This document shows positions 1 through 5,854 of a DNA stretch of 7,397 nucleotides, in pieces. This DNA comes from Candidatus Zixiibacteriota bacterium. Its GTDB lineage: Bacteria; Zixibacteria; MSB-5A5; WJJR01. Both the position numbers and the translations under genes were made by a program. The notes beneath the pieces were generated by a model that was not told the DNA's origin, did no database searches, and was given only the letters and a program-made list of their open reading frames with translations. Numbering within the stretch: position 1 is the stretch's first letter; the number at the start of each line of letters is the position of its first letter. Where the stretch lies: positions 1 to 7,397 of the forward strand of contig WJJR01000229.1 in NCBI GenBank assembly GCA_014729565.1, written 5' to 3'.

Positions 1-618
1 CGGGCTGATCTCGGTGAAGAACAACAGCATCTTCACGTCGGCGACTTTGTTGTACGGCGAGTTGATGAACGCGGCCAGCGCCTGCGGGGGCATCTGCCAG
101 AAGATGGCCCAGACAAAGAATCCAAGGAGCAGATATTTCAGTGAGCGTAAGGGAGTGTCGACAAAGCGCGGCAGCTTGCCTTTCCACTTATGAATCTTGC
201 GACCGGCGGCGCCGACCGCTTCGGAGATGAATCCGACCGGGCAAACCCAACCGCAGAACGATTTCTTCAGTAGGATCGATGAGACAATGGCCAGACCAAT
301 GATGATCGTCGCGGCGGGATGGATGTTGTTGAGGACGCCGTTGATGAACCAGTCACGCAGGCCCATGAGGCCGGAAATGGGGAGGAATGACTCCACTCCG
401 GGTGGTCGAGTGGGAGCCGGCCCGGTGGCTCCGGCTTGATGGAACGCAACAAAGCGATAGAATTCCCACCCGATCCAGATTGTGATCCCGGCCCAGAACG
501 CCTGCGACCAGAAGCGCCAGTCGATCCGCCCATCGGGTTTGCGCCGGATGATCTTTACCTTGGGCTTCCTGCGCGGTGTCTGCTTGTGCGCTTGTGTCTT
601 GTCCATCACCGTCGTCAT
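1..618 (-). CDS. NapH/CcoG-like 4Fe-4S membrane protein (Fer4_5 type), 3' end off window
   Basis: The frame is open from an ATG at 618 to the window edge: 206 codons, C-terminus missing. ATG 618 is preferred because GGAGG lies 8 bases upstream; a second in-frame ATG at 606 has poorer spacing. The N-terminus is Lys/Arg-rich (about residues 7-31) and probably cytoplasmic. Hydrophobic segments follow at about 36-57, 103-118 and 160-178, with a Pro-rich loop at 66-76. After the second segment comes FCGWVCPVG, with Cys122 and Cys126. This CxxxCP signature is typical of polytopic iron-sulfur proteins such as NapH, NosR and CcoG (Fer4_5 family), which move electrons at the membrane or take part in maturation. 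Any ferredoxin-type Cys clusters would lie beyond the edge, so the exact subfamily and redox partner cannot be assigned. The gene is divergent from the small membrane protein gene at 832. The family call is secure; the role is inferred. Confidence 0.85.
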   Translation of the reverse strand, partial: MTTVMDKTQAHKQTPRRKPKVKIIRRKPDGRIDWRFWSQAFWAGITIWIGWEFYRFVAFHQAGATGPAPTRPPGVESFLPISGLMGLRDWFINGVLNNIHPAATIIIGLAIVSSILLKKSFCGWVCPVGFISEAVGAAGRKIHKWKGKLPRFVDTPLRSLKYLLLGFFVWAIFWQMPPQALAAFINSPYNKVADVKMLLFFTEISP

Positions 619-670
619 CGGCAGTCCCTCCCGGACGTCCTCACTGTCCGGCGGAAAAATCGGGACAATA

Positions 671-707
671 AGCATCCGGTGTGTCATCGGCCTGTCACGT
701 GGATGCT
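671..707. promoter_or_regulatory. Inverted repeat enclosing two TGTCA direct repeats
   Basis: AGCATCC (671-677) and GGATGCT (701-707) are perfect 7-base complements with 23 bases between them. Inside lie two TGTCA direct repeats (682-686, 693-697) spaced 11 bases start to start, about one helical turn. The site lies between divergent genes and directly abuts the 708-731 palindrome. Helically phased direct repeats are typical of binding sites for dimeric regulators, and the outer repeat could also form a hairpin in a leader transcript of the 618-1 gene. No regulator is encoded in the window, so this is a structural observation only. Confidence 0.4.
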
Positions 708-731
708 ATTTCGGACTAATTTGTCCGAAAT
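708..731. promoter_or_regulatory. Perfect 9+6+9 palindrome, putative operator
   Basis: ATTTCGGAC (708-716), spacer TAATTT, then its exact reverse complement GTCCGAAAT (723-731). The AT-rich centre with G/C-containing arms and dyad symmetry matches the general architecture of operators bound by dimeric helix-turn-helix regulators of the Rrf2 (IscR/NsrR) or Crp/Fnr classes. A further partial copy, ATCGGAC, lies at 740-746. The site is about 90 bases upstream of the iron-sulfur membrane protein start (618) and about 100 bases upstream of the gene at 832, so it could control either or both. The palindrome is seen directly; the regulator class is inferred from shape and from the Fe-S neighbour. 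Confidence 0.55.
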
Positions 732-768
732 TGACAGAAATCGGACCGTTCAGGGTTGCATTTTTTGC

Positions 769-796
769 TTGGCAAGGGCTGAGGATTTCGTATTAT
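769..796 (+). promoter_or_regulatory. Candidate sigma-70-type promoter for the 832 gene
   Basis: TTGGCA (769-774) and TATTAT (791-796) are separated by 16 bases. They resemble the -35 and -10 consensus, with transcription expected to begin near 803, giving a leader of about 30 bases. A perfect TTGACA also occurs at 731-736, at the edge of the palindrome, but has no convincing -10 partner at 16-18 bases. If the 769-796 promoter is real, the palindrome at 708-731 lies just upstream of its -35, where an activator would bind. Confidence 0.4.
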
Positions 797-831
797 CGGG
801 CATCTCGAAGTGACAACTGGGGCTGGGGGCT

Positions 832-1290
832 ATGAAGTCGAGATTCGACTGGCGCGGTACATATTTCAACCTCGTCAGCTTCGTAGCGATTGTGGTTTTG
901 CTGGTGGCCGTGATCATCGCGGGGAACAACATCCTGCAAATCGCGATGCCACAAATGTCGTTGTCGCAGCATGAGTGGCGGCAAGTGGAATCGTTCGAGG
1001 CGTTCAAGCGATTCCATCCCAGGGAGCCGACTCGGATCCGGCCCAAGAGTCCGCCGGAGACGGTCGATACGCTGAGTTCCGCAACGGAGGAGGACACCGA
1101 GGCCGAGTTGCGCGCCGAATGGCAGGAACAGCGAACGTTACTTGTTGAGGGGCAGAAACGACGGGGATTGTGGTCTCTGCTCCAGGCGATTGTGACGATC
1201 ATCGTGGTGTTCCCGGTCTTCTGGTGGCACCGCAGGAAAGCTAAGGAATTGAAGGTCAACGGATTGGTCGATGAGGGGCAAGGGGGTTGA
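832..1290 (+). CDS. Small two-helix membrane protein, function unknown
   Basis: 152 residues. The ATG at 832 follows a G-rich stretch (TGGGGGCT) that can serve as a weak ribosome-binding site. The N-terminus is basic and aromatic (MKSRFDWRGTYFNLV). A strongly hydrophobic segment spans about 11-34. A charged, Glu/Arg-rich central domain of roughly 75 residues follows (about 42-112), then a second hydrophobic segment at about 113-132, WWHRRK at the membrane border and a short polar tail. The basic flanks suggest both termini are cytoplasmic, with the central domain outside. Residues 48-60 (HEWRQVESFEAFKRF) are rich in aromatic and charged residues and could form an amphipathic helix. There is no signal-peptide cleavage site and no enzyme motif. 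I do not recognise a characterised family. The gene stands alone, divergent from the 4Fe-4S protein gene and followed by a terminator-like hairpin at 1484-1509. Confidence 0.8.
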   Translation: MKSRFDWRGTYFNLVSFVAIVVLLVAVIIAGNNILQIAMPQMSLSQHEWRQVESFEAFKRFHPREPTRIRPKSPPETVDTLSSATEEDTEAELRAEWQEQRTLLVEGQKRRGLWSLLQAIVTIIVVFPVFWWHRRKAKELKVNGLVDEGQGG

Positions 1291-1483
1291 AACCGGGAAT
1301 AACTCTCTGCGTAGACGGTACTAGAATTGACGTGAGAGGGTACCGGACAAAGCACTCTCCACGACGCCGAGCGCAAGCACCAAACAAGTCGCCAGGTTTG
1401 TGTGCAGGATGCGGTAAGCATAGGAGACAGCACAGGGTGAACGTGCAGGGATAGCACGGCTCACCCGCGGCAGAGTGGGGGTG
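1291..1483 (+). ncRNA. Candidate structured RNA or long 3' UTR downstream of the 832 gene
   Basis: This stretch has no convincing coding frame but several stem-loops. CGGTAC (1316-1321) pairs with GTACCG (1340-1345). GCAC-c-AAAC (1377-1385) pairs with GTTT-gt-GTGC (1396-1405). GGGTGA-a-CGTGC (1435-1446) pairs with GCACG-gc-TCACCC (1454-1466) around a 7-base AGGGATA loop. The segment ends at the hairpin at 1484-1509, so it could be a terminated transcript of about 200 bases or the structured 3' UTR of the upstream gene. It does not match tmRNA, RNase P RNA, SRP RNA, 6S RNA or a riboswitch class that I can recognise. No promoter is evident between 1291 and 1316, so read-through from the 832 gene is the simpler reading. 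Confidence 0.3.
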
Positions 1484-1519
1484 ACGGCCCTCCCGAAAGG
1501 GAGGGCCGTTGATTTGTTG
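1484..1519 (+). terminator. Strong intrinsic-terminator-like hairpin
   Basis: ACGGCCCTCCC (1484-1494), GAAA tetraloop (1495-1498), GGGAGGGCCGT (1499-1509): a perfect 11-base-pair stem closed by a stable GNRA-type loop. On the plus strand it is followed by a T-rich but interrupted run (TGATTTGTT, 1510-1518), so termination is most likely rightward, for the 832 gene or the structured RNA after it. On the minus strand the bases following the hairpin are C-rich rather than T-rich, making it a poor terminator for the leftward operon. Confidence 0.7.
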
Positions 1520-1559
1520 GGGACCACCATTCAATCACCAATGTCATCCCCTTTTGTAG

Positions 1560-1626
1560 CTCAGGAGCACGGCGCATTCCGAGGCGCTGGCGTGTCCCGC
1601 ACGCATGTGTACGCCGGGCTCCTGAG
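1560..1626. repeat. Large nested stem-loop
   Basis: CTCAGGAGC (1560-1568) is the perfect complement of GCTCCTGAG (1618-1626). Across a single A/G mismatch the stem continues with CGGCG (1570-1574) and CGCCG (1612-1616). A third hairpin sits at the tip: GCGTG (1590-1594), loop TCCCG, CACGC (1600-1604). The three coaxial helices suggest selection for structure in RNA or single-stranded DNA rather than chance. It lies between convergent genes, outside any accepted reading frame. Neither strand shows a T-run after it, so it is not a standard terminator. It may be part of the 3' UTR of the leftward operon, a processing or stability element, or an end of a small non-autonomous repeat. Confidence 0.5.
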
Positions 1627-1652
1627 AACGGGGCCTCGAATGCATACGACGT

Positions 1653-1723
1653 TGCGATTGTCAGGTCCCCGGCGCTGTACCGGGATCGCAATCGCACCGG
1701 CCGTCGACGCACCGTGGACCTGA
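1653..1723. other. H-type pseudoknot candidate beside the operon's last stop codon
   Basis: Stem 1 is TGCGATTG (1653-1660) with CAATCGCA (1689-1696). Stem 2 is TCAGGTCC (1661-1668), starting at the very next base, with GGACCTGA (1716-1723). Because the second pairing starts inside the loop of the first and ends outside it, together they form a pseudoknot with stems that could stack directly. A small hairpin, CCCGG-CGCTGTA-CCGGG (1668-1684), fits inside the first loop, sharing one base with stem 2. ATCGCA is doubled at 1685-1696, so stem 1 can also pair in another register (1652-1658 with 1685-1691). On the minus strand the element begins 9 bases after the deacetylase stop codon. Confidence 0.4.
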
Positions 1724-1732
1724 GCTATGATT

Positions 1733-3163
1733 CTAATTCCCCAACGATTCGGTATGCCGCTGCCACGCGTCCACCATCTGTCCGACACTCGTCCCCCAGC
1801 CATCGAGGCGGCGGATGTTGCCGAGCCAATCGTCGTAAACACGATCCCAGCCGCGCCAGTCGAGTTCATTGAGCGACGAATTGTGCCAGAGGATCGCAGC
1901 GCCAGCGCCATACGCTTGCAATGTCTCGATGATCTTCCGGGATTTCTCGATTGCATCGTCGATATCGAAGTGCATGTACTCCTTCAGCGTGACATCCATG
2001 AGCACCAACGGCACTTCCCACAGGTCATAGGGACGATTGTCCGCGAATGACCATGGCTGGAATGGAACTGCCAGTCCGGCGCGAAAGCCCGCGCGCTCCG
2101 CAAAACCCAGTGATGAATCAGTCTTCAACCCGGCGTCGCACTGCGCGCGCCATGTGCGGGCAGCAGCAAAGCGCAAATAGTGTTGGCGCGTGGATTTGAC
2201 CGACGTGTGGACGACACGCGAGAGGATCTCGCGCTCCGCTGCGAGCATGTCGGTGCTCAAATAGCTGTTGTACGATCCGTGCAATGCCGTTTCGAATCCG
2301 TCATCCTGAAGCGAACGGATCAGCTTCGCTGTGTCATCATGACTGACAACATAGTCACTGTCTAGCGCTGACGGTTCGGCGGCGATCCAGTAGAACGTCG
2401 CCGAAAAGCCGTGTTCCTGGTGCTGGCGTGCCAGCAGATCGATGGTCTCATACGGATCGGTTTGTTGACCGCGTTCGGTCCGTCGCCGGCTGGCCAGTTG
2501 CCGTCCAATCAATCCCAGGCCGCTTCCGCGCAATAGTTGTCCGCTGAGATGACGCAGCTCGTGCTGCCATTCGCCGTGCATGCGCAGGCGGTCGATGTCG
2601 TGTGTGAGCGCAACCGCGAACGGTTGATCATCGGGCCACATTGAGCCCGGCCTTTTCTGCAATCCGAGTGCCGTGGCGATCGCGTGGGCGTAATCATGCA
2701 CGACCGGCCGCTCTATGAGTCCGGCACGAATCAGCCACGAGTTCGACGCCTGGTATCGTCCATGACGGTCACGTTCGGTGCGGGCCAACTCTTCCAGACG
2801 TGACACATGAAAGAATGCCGCGGCCACGACATCCGGAACGTCGTATGCCAGCGCCAAATTCCACACCGGTACGGTCGCACCGTTCCATTCGGCTGTTTGT
2901 CGCGGTGTGACGAAGATGCCCTGCTCGGCTGTCTTCCAGAATTCGATGTCGCAGGGGATGTTGAAATCGTCATCGGCTGATGCAGGTTGATCCGAATAAT
3001 GAACGTGCGGATGCCCACTTGTGTGCGACTTGTCCGGTGTGGTGATGACCGCAGAGCGTCCAAGCAGTGTCGACAGCAGACGAATAGTGTAGAGGATGGC
3101 CGGACGGTGCAGAGACGACGGCAGAATCCACGCAATCGGGTCGACGGCATCGTGTCTCGACAT
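1733..3163 (-). CDS. Polysaccharide-deacetylase-like protein with DUF7033-type N-terminal domain
   Basis: 476 residues from ATG 3163 to a TAG at 1733-1735; last gene of the operon, 13 bases after the PHP gene. There is no strong Shine-Dalgarno, so coupling to the upstream stop is likely. The N-terminal part (about 1-165) includes FFHVSRLEELA (117-127), a hallmark of the domain preceding this deacetylase subfamily. The NodB-like barrel begins near THDID (187-191) and continues with ALHGSY (293-298, His295), RQHYLRF (326-332), DSSLGFAERAGFRAG (349-363), WEVPLVLMD (382-390) and LWHNS (425-429). These match a recognised family of predicted carbohydrate deacetylases found in surface-polysaccharide loci. 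The metal site departs from canonical CE4 enzymes: THDID replaces TFDDG, and Asn299 occupies the position of the second His of HxxxH. There is no signal peptide, so it probably acts in the cytoplasm on a glycan precursor. Family confident; substrate unknown. Confidence 0.87.
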   Translation of the reverse strand: MSRHDAVDPIAWILPSSLHRPAILYTIRLLSTLLGRSAVITTPDKSHTSGHPHVHYSDQPASADDDFNIPCDIEFWKTAEQGIFVTPRQTAEWNGATVPVWNLALAYDVPDVVAAAFFHVSRLEELARTERDRHGRYQASNSWLIRAGLIERPVVHDYAHAIATALGLQKRPGSMWPDDQPFAVALTHDIDRLRMHGEWQHELRHLSGQLLRGSGLGLIGRQLASRRRTERGQQTDPYETIDLLARQHQEHGFSATFYWIAAEPSALDSDYVVSHDDTAKLIRSLQDDGFETALHGSYNSYLSTDMLAAEREILSRVVHTSVKSTRQHYLRFAAARTWRAQCDAGLKTDSSLGFAERAGFRAGLAVPFQPWSFADNRPYDLWEVPLVLMDVTLKEYMHFDIDDAIEKSRKIIETLQAYGAGAAILWHNSSLNELDWRGWDRVYDDWLGNIRRLDGWGTSVGQMVDAWQRHTESLGN

Positions 3164-3176
3164 CGGGGCAATCCCG

Positions 3177-3947
3177 TTAGGGTGTTGCGGTGGACGAAGC
3201 CTGCACCCACCGCACGATATTCTTCACGAGTTTGAGCGGCCGCTGGCGTTTGACGGCCGAGATCATCGCCGACGTCCGGATATTGCGAACGGTCGTCTTC
3301 TTCACGCGGGCCGTGCGCGACGCATCCGTGAGGACACGTTTCCAGTCCCAATCGTCGGGCACTTCGAATTCGTTCAGGGCACGGTCCAATTCGCGTTTCA
3401 GGTGCGCGTCGGCGCCGGCCAGTGTCGGTTTGCCCAGCTCCTGGGCGATCTGCACGGCTTTGGCGTTTCGGCGATCCGATGTGCGGGCATTGAACGCTTC
3501 AATGATATCCGCCCGGCGAAACACCTCATTGTCGAAGTTGGAGTACTTGAACGGATGCGGCAATGCGACTAGCCCGCCCTGCGCATGCGTCTCTTCGATG
3601 ATACCAATGGGATCACGCGATTCGATCGGTTCGTTGAGAAACATGGCGATCATGTCGCCCGATGTTGATTTGTATTCGGCTGCGAGAGGAAAGAGGGGAC
3701 CATCTTCACCGGCCAGTTCCGCACACCGTTCGGCGCCTCGGTGGTCGTCGTGATCGGCAACAATGACCATGTCGATCTTGAATTGACGCGCAAAGGCTAC
3801 GATCAGCTCCGGGCTCATCCACGAGTCGAACGAGAAATGAGTGTGCACATGAAAGAGCAGTGTCCGACGACCGGAAGTCGATTCCGTTTCGCTGCTCTCT
3901 GATGCCTCATCACCTGCGGTGCTTCTTGTGTCGTCGTCGTAATCCAA
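3177..3947 (-). CDS. PHP-domain metal-dependent phosphoesterase
   Basis: 256 residues. The PHP metal-site motifs are all visible: HVHTHFSFDS (33-42), ADHDD (64-68), Glu91, PHPF (130-133) and GADAH (178-182), with FNAR (152-155) and the C-terminal PHP-associated pattern between. PHP proteins use a multi-metal centre to hydrolyse phosphate esters; related stand-alone forms act on nucleotides or sugar phosphates. The start must be TTG at 3947: an in-frame stop lies at 3951-3953 and no ATG or GTG occurs before the first catalytic motif. GGGGAA sits about 7 bases before the TTG. This gives a 38-base overlap with the end of the ATP-grasp gene, implying translational coupling. Residues 1-27 are acidic and Ser/Thr-rich, probably disordered. 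The C-terminal 40 residues are basic (Lys/Arg-rich) and could bind nucleic acid or membrane. The fold is clear; the substrate is not. Confidence 0.88.
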   Translation of the reverse strand: MDYDDDTRSTAGDEASESSETESTSGRRTLLFHVHTHFSFDSWMSPELIVAFARQFKIDMVIVADHDDHRGAERCAELAGEDGPLFPLAAEYKSTSGDMIAMFLNEPIESRDPIGIIEETHAQGGLVALPHPFKYSNFDNEVFRRADIIEAFNARTSDRRNAKAVQIAQELGKPTLAGADAHLKRELDRALNEFEVPDDWDWKRVLTDASRTARVKKTTVRNIRTSAMISAVKRQRPLKLVKNIVRWVQASSTATP

Positions 3948-5085
3948 AGGTCAATTCCCCGCCGATTTCAATCAGATTGGGTGTCGGGTCGGTCCAACGC
4001 CAGTTGCTGCGCGCGCGTGGGCTCAGCAAGTCGCCGATCAGGTGGAATACATCACCCGGCCGCTGCCACAGACGTCGCACGTCGCCGCGCCACGGCCACC
4101 AGGCGCGGTCGCCCACACGATACTCCGGCATTGGACGTGCGGTCAAATCATTGCCACCGGCCAGGAGACATAAGTCGCCGGGGAAGTCGGCACCGCAATG
4201 CAGGGCCAAATCGAGCGAGCCCCAGAATTTCGGATTGAACTCAATGAACCAGAGACGGTCGCCATCGACACGACACTCGACCATCCCCGGGCCCGTCCAC
4301 GCCATCGCTTCAAACAATTGCCGTCCGTGGTCGATCAATGCCGGATCACGGATCGACTCGGCGGCGGTCGAGTATCCGCCGGAGGCCGGCATTTCTCGCA
4401 GCCGACGGTGCGCGAACTCTCGCACGACATGACCATCCTGAGCCAATGCCATATATCCGGAACCATGCCCGTTCACGAAGTTCTGGAGAATGACTGATCC
4501 GAACTGAAATTCACCCGGTTGCGCGAAGAGAGTATTCAACTGGGATTCACTGGTGATCAGCGTTGCCCCTTTGCCCAGCGATTCACGTCTGAGCTTGGCC
4601 ACACCGCGGCCGTTGCACGTACGCAGAAACGCTCGTGCATCGTCCAGTGAATCAGGCAGGCAGCTTTCGGGAACGGACAAGCCGGCGGACCGCGCGGTGG
4701 CAATCATCTGCCATTTGTCGGAGGTGTCGGCAAACTGCGCGGCACTTGGGATCAATATGAAGACACCGGTGTCGCGCAATTGCTCCGCATTCATCGCGCA
4801 CGCGTCGACCGAGCTGTACCCGACCGGGATCACCAATTGGATTCTCCAATCGCGAATCCTCTGGGTTAGACAATCGGTGAATTCGGCCGGGCTGGTCAGT
4901 GGATCAGGACAGAGGGATGAGCCATTCGTGTATCGCGAGAAGAACGCGGGGGAGAATCGGCGCGATCCGATCACGTTGACACGGTGTCCGCGACGCCCCA
5001 ATGAGCGCACGATTCCAAGGGCGTGTTTGTACGACCCGTCAGTGACTAAGACGTTTAGCCGATTCTCAGTGGCGGTATCGCTCAT
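3910..5085 (-). CDS. ATP-grasp family ligase
   Basis: 391 residues from ATG 5085. The frame extends to 5127, but that extension lies inside the protease gene and adds an implausible Trp-rich peptide. MSDTATENRLNVLVTDGSYK begins a Rossmann-like pre-ATP-grasp domain with the usual nucleotide-fold start. DKWQM (123-127) opens the ATP-grasp fold. Lys164 (VAKL) and GKG (171-173) fit the ATP-binding lysine and flexible loop. ILQNFVNGHGSG (199-210), HRRLRE (226-231) and SGGYST (235-240) follow, then the magnesium-site pair Glu270 (MVEC) and EFNPKFWGS (282-290). This EfNPrfWGS form is typical of carbamoyl-phosphate-synthase-like ATP-grasp proteins in surface-glycan and secondary-metabolite loci. They activate a carboxylate as acyl phosphate and join it to an amine. 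A Trp-rich, basic C-terminus (329-391) follows. The gene starts 7 bases after the protease stop and overlaps the PHP gene. Confidence 0.88.
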   Translation of the reverse strand: MSDTATENRLNVLVTDGSYKHALGIVRSLGRRGHRVNVIGSRRFSPAFFSRYTNGSSLCPDPLTSPAEFTDCLTQRIRDWRIQLVIPVGYSSVDACAMNAEQLRDTGVFILIPSAAQFADTSDKWQMIATARSAGLSVPESCLPDSLDDARAFLRTCNGRGVAKLRRESLGKGATLITSESQLNTLFAQPGEFQFGSVILQNFVNGHGSGYMALAQDGHVVREFAHRRLREMPASGGYSTAAESIRDPALIDHGRQLFEAMAWTGPGMVECRVDGDRLWFIEFNPKFWGSLDLALHCGADFPGDLCLLAGGNDLTARPMPEYRVGDRAWWPWRGDVRRLWQRPGDVFHLIGDLLSPRARSNWRWTDPTPNLIEIGGELTFGLRRRHKKHRR

Positions 5086-5092
5086 CGTTCGA

Positions 5093-5854
5093 TCATGGTC
5101 CGGCCATTGGTCCCATTGCCATCGCACCCAAATCCTGCCAGATATGCGCCCAGATTCCGGGCCACAGGCTGCGCTGCCATAATCGCAAACCGCAGAACAT
5201 CACGCCATAGATGACAATCACCACGGCGCCGGTAGCGCCCTGATAGAGATGGCCCGAGCCGAAGGCCAGGCTGCTGATCAAAACCGCCAGCCACGGCTTG
5301 CGGAGGTACTCGGTCCCGCGCAACAGCACAAATCCCCGGAAGCAGGTCTCTTCACACATCCCGGCACTGATCGACAACAGGATCCAACCGAGTCGTTCGA
5401 TCGACGTTTGGGGGAGGATCATTTGCACGGCCTCGTCGGGTGGAGCCATGCCGAACACCGACTGAAGGATCCAGGCCGACAGGTGCAAAACGATATTGGC
5501 GACAATCAGGAATCCAAATGCGACGACGGGATCCATCAATCGCGGCTGCGTAAACCCGAGTTCGGTCAGAGGGCGTCGTCCGAGCCGTTGGGCGATCCAC
5601 ACCAACACAAACACAAGCCACAGGATCAGCCCGGTGGAGAGATACAACCACAAGCGTGACTGCGAGATAATCTCTTCGAGTTCATCGGCGGAGGTCGGTC
5701 CCGTGGTCAGCGCGAAGAAAGGCCAACCCAGGACGATCAGCAGGAAGATGACCGTGACACCCCAGCGCCGCCAGCGGGGTAGGCGCTCCTGCGGCGTGGC
5801 ATCGGGCGTAACGTGCAGCAAATTCCGAGACTGATCGGGGGGCAAATCGGTCAC
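5093..5854 (-). CDS. CPBP-family (CAAX-like/Abi) intramembrane protease
   Basis: 253 residues starting with GTG at 5854. That GTG overlaps the preceding gene's TGA in the classic four-base GTGA junction, which fixes the start and implies coupled translation. About 30 polar residues precede several membrane helices (about 32-51, 68-88, 108-133, 155-167, 187-200, 207-225). The diagnostic motifs are EETCFR (168-173, EExxxR), FGSGH (198-202, FxxxH) and HIWQD (237-241, HxxxD). These are the catalytic signatures of the Rce1/CPBP glutamic intramembrane proteases. Bacterial members process membrane peptides, confer bacteriocin self-immunity or regulate membrane proteins. All expected polar active-site residues are present, so activity is likely. 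The neighbours point to a role in maturing or protecting a peptide or surface product, but no precursor peptide gene is visible here. Family confident; substrate unknown. Confidence 0.9.
   Translation of the reverse strand: MTDLPPDQSRNLLHVTPDATPQERLPRWRRWGVTVIFLLIVLGWPFFALTTGPTSADELEEIISQSRLWLYLSTGLILWLVFVLVWIAQRLGRRPLTELGFTQPRLMDPVVAFGFLIVANIVLHLSAWILQSVFGMAPPDEAVQMILPQTSIERLGWILLSISAGMCEETCFRGFVLLRGTEYLRKPWLAVLISSLAFGSGHLYQGATGAVVIVIYGVMFCGLRLWQRSLWPGIWAHIWQDLGAMAMGPMAGP

Noticed and set aside
767..786. Possible sigma-54 promoter around CTTGGCAAGG
   Set aside because: The -24 GG is present, but no GC dinucleotide occurs at the required -12 spacing.
436..835. Overlapping plus-strand reading frames opposite the 4Fe-4S gene and its upstream region
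   Set aside because: Composition is low-complexity Arg/Cys/Pro-rich with no domain; they are antisense shadows of the 618-1 gene and its control region.
750..1457. A 235-residue minus-strand reading frame
   Set aside because: It lies antisense to the 832 gene, runs through the hairpin-rich gap and has a Cys/Ser-rich composition with no recognisable fold.
1557..1564. TAGCTCAG resembling a tRNA D-arm
   Set aside because: Only two bases would separate the D-stem halves, and no acceptor stem, anticodon arm or GGTTCGAATCC T-arm follows.
1291..1732. Insertion sequence or group II intron remnant
   Set aside because: No transposase or reverse-transcriptase fragment, no flanking target duplication and no domain V-like hairpin could be seen.
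3190..3753. A 187-residue plus-strand reading frame
   Set aside because: It is the exact antisense of the PHP gene, whose catalytic motifs are all intact; the frame has no domain features.
5086..5127. Longer start for the ATP-grasp gene at 5127
   Set aside because: It would add a 14-residue Trp/His-rich peptide inside the protease gene; ATG 5085, 7 bases after the protease stop, directly precedes the conserved N-terminal fold.
4553..5182. A 209-residue plus-strand reading frame
   Set aside because: It is antisense to the ATP-grasp and protease genes, and those carry the conserved motifs.
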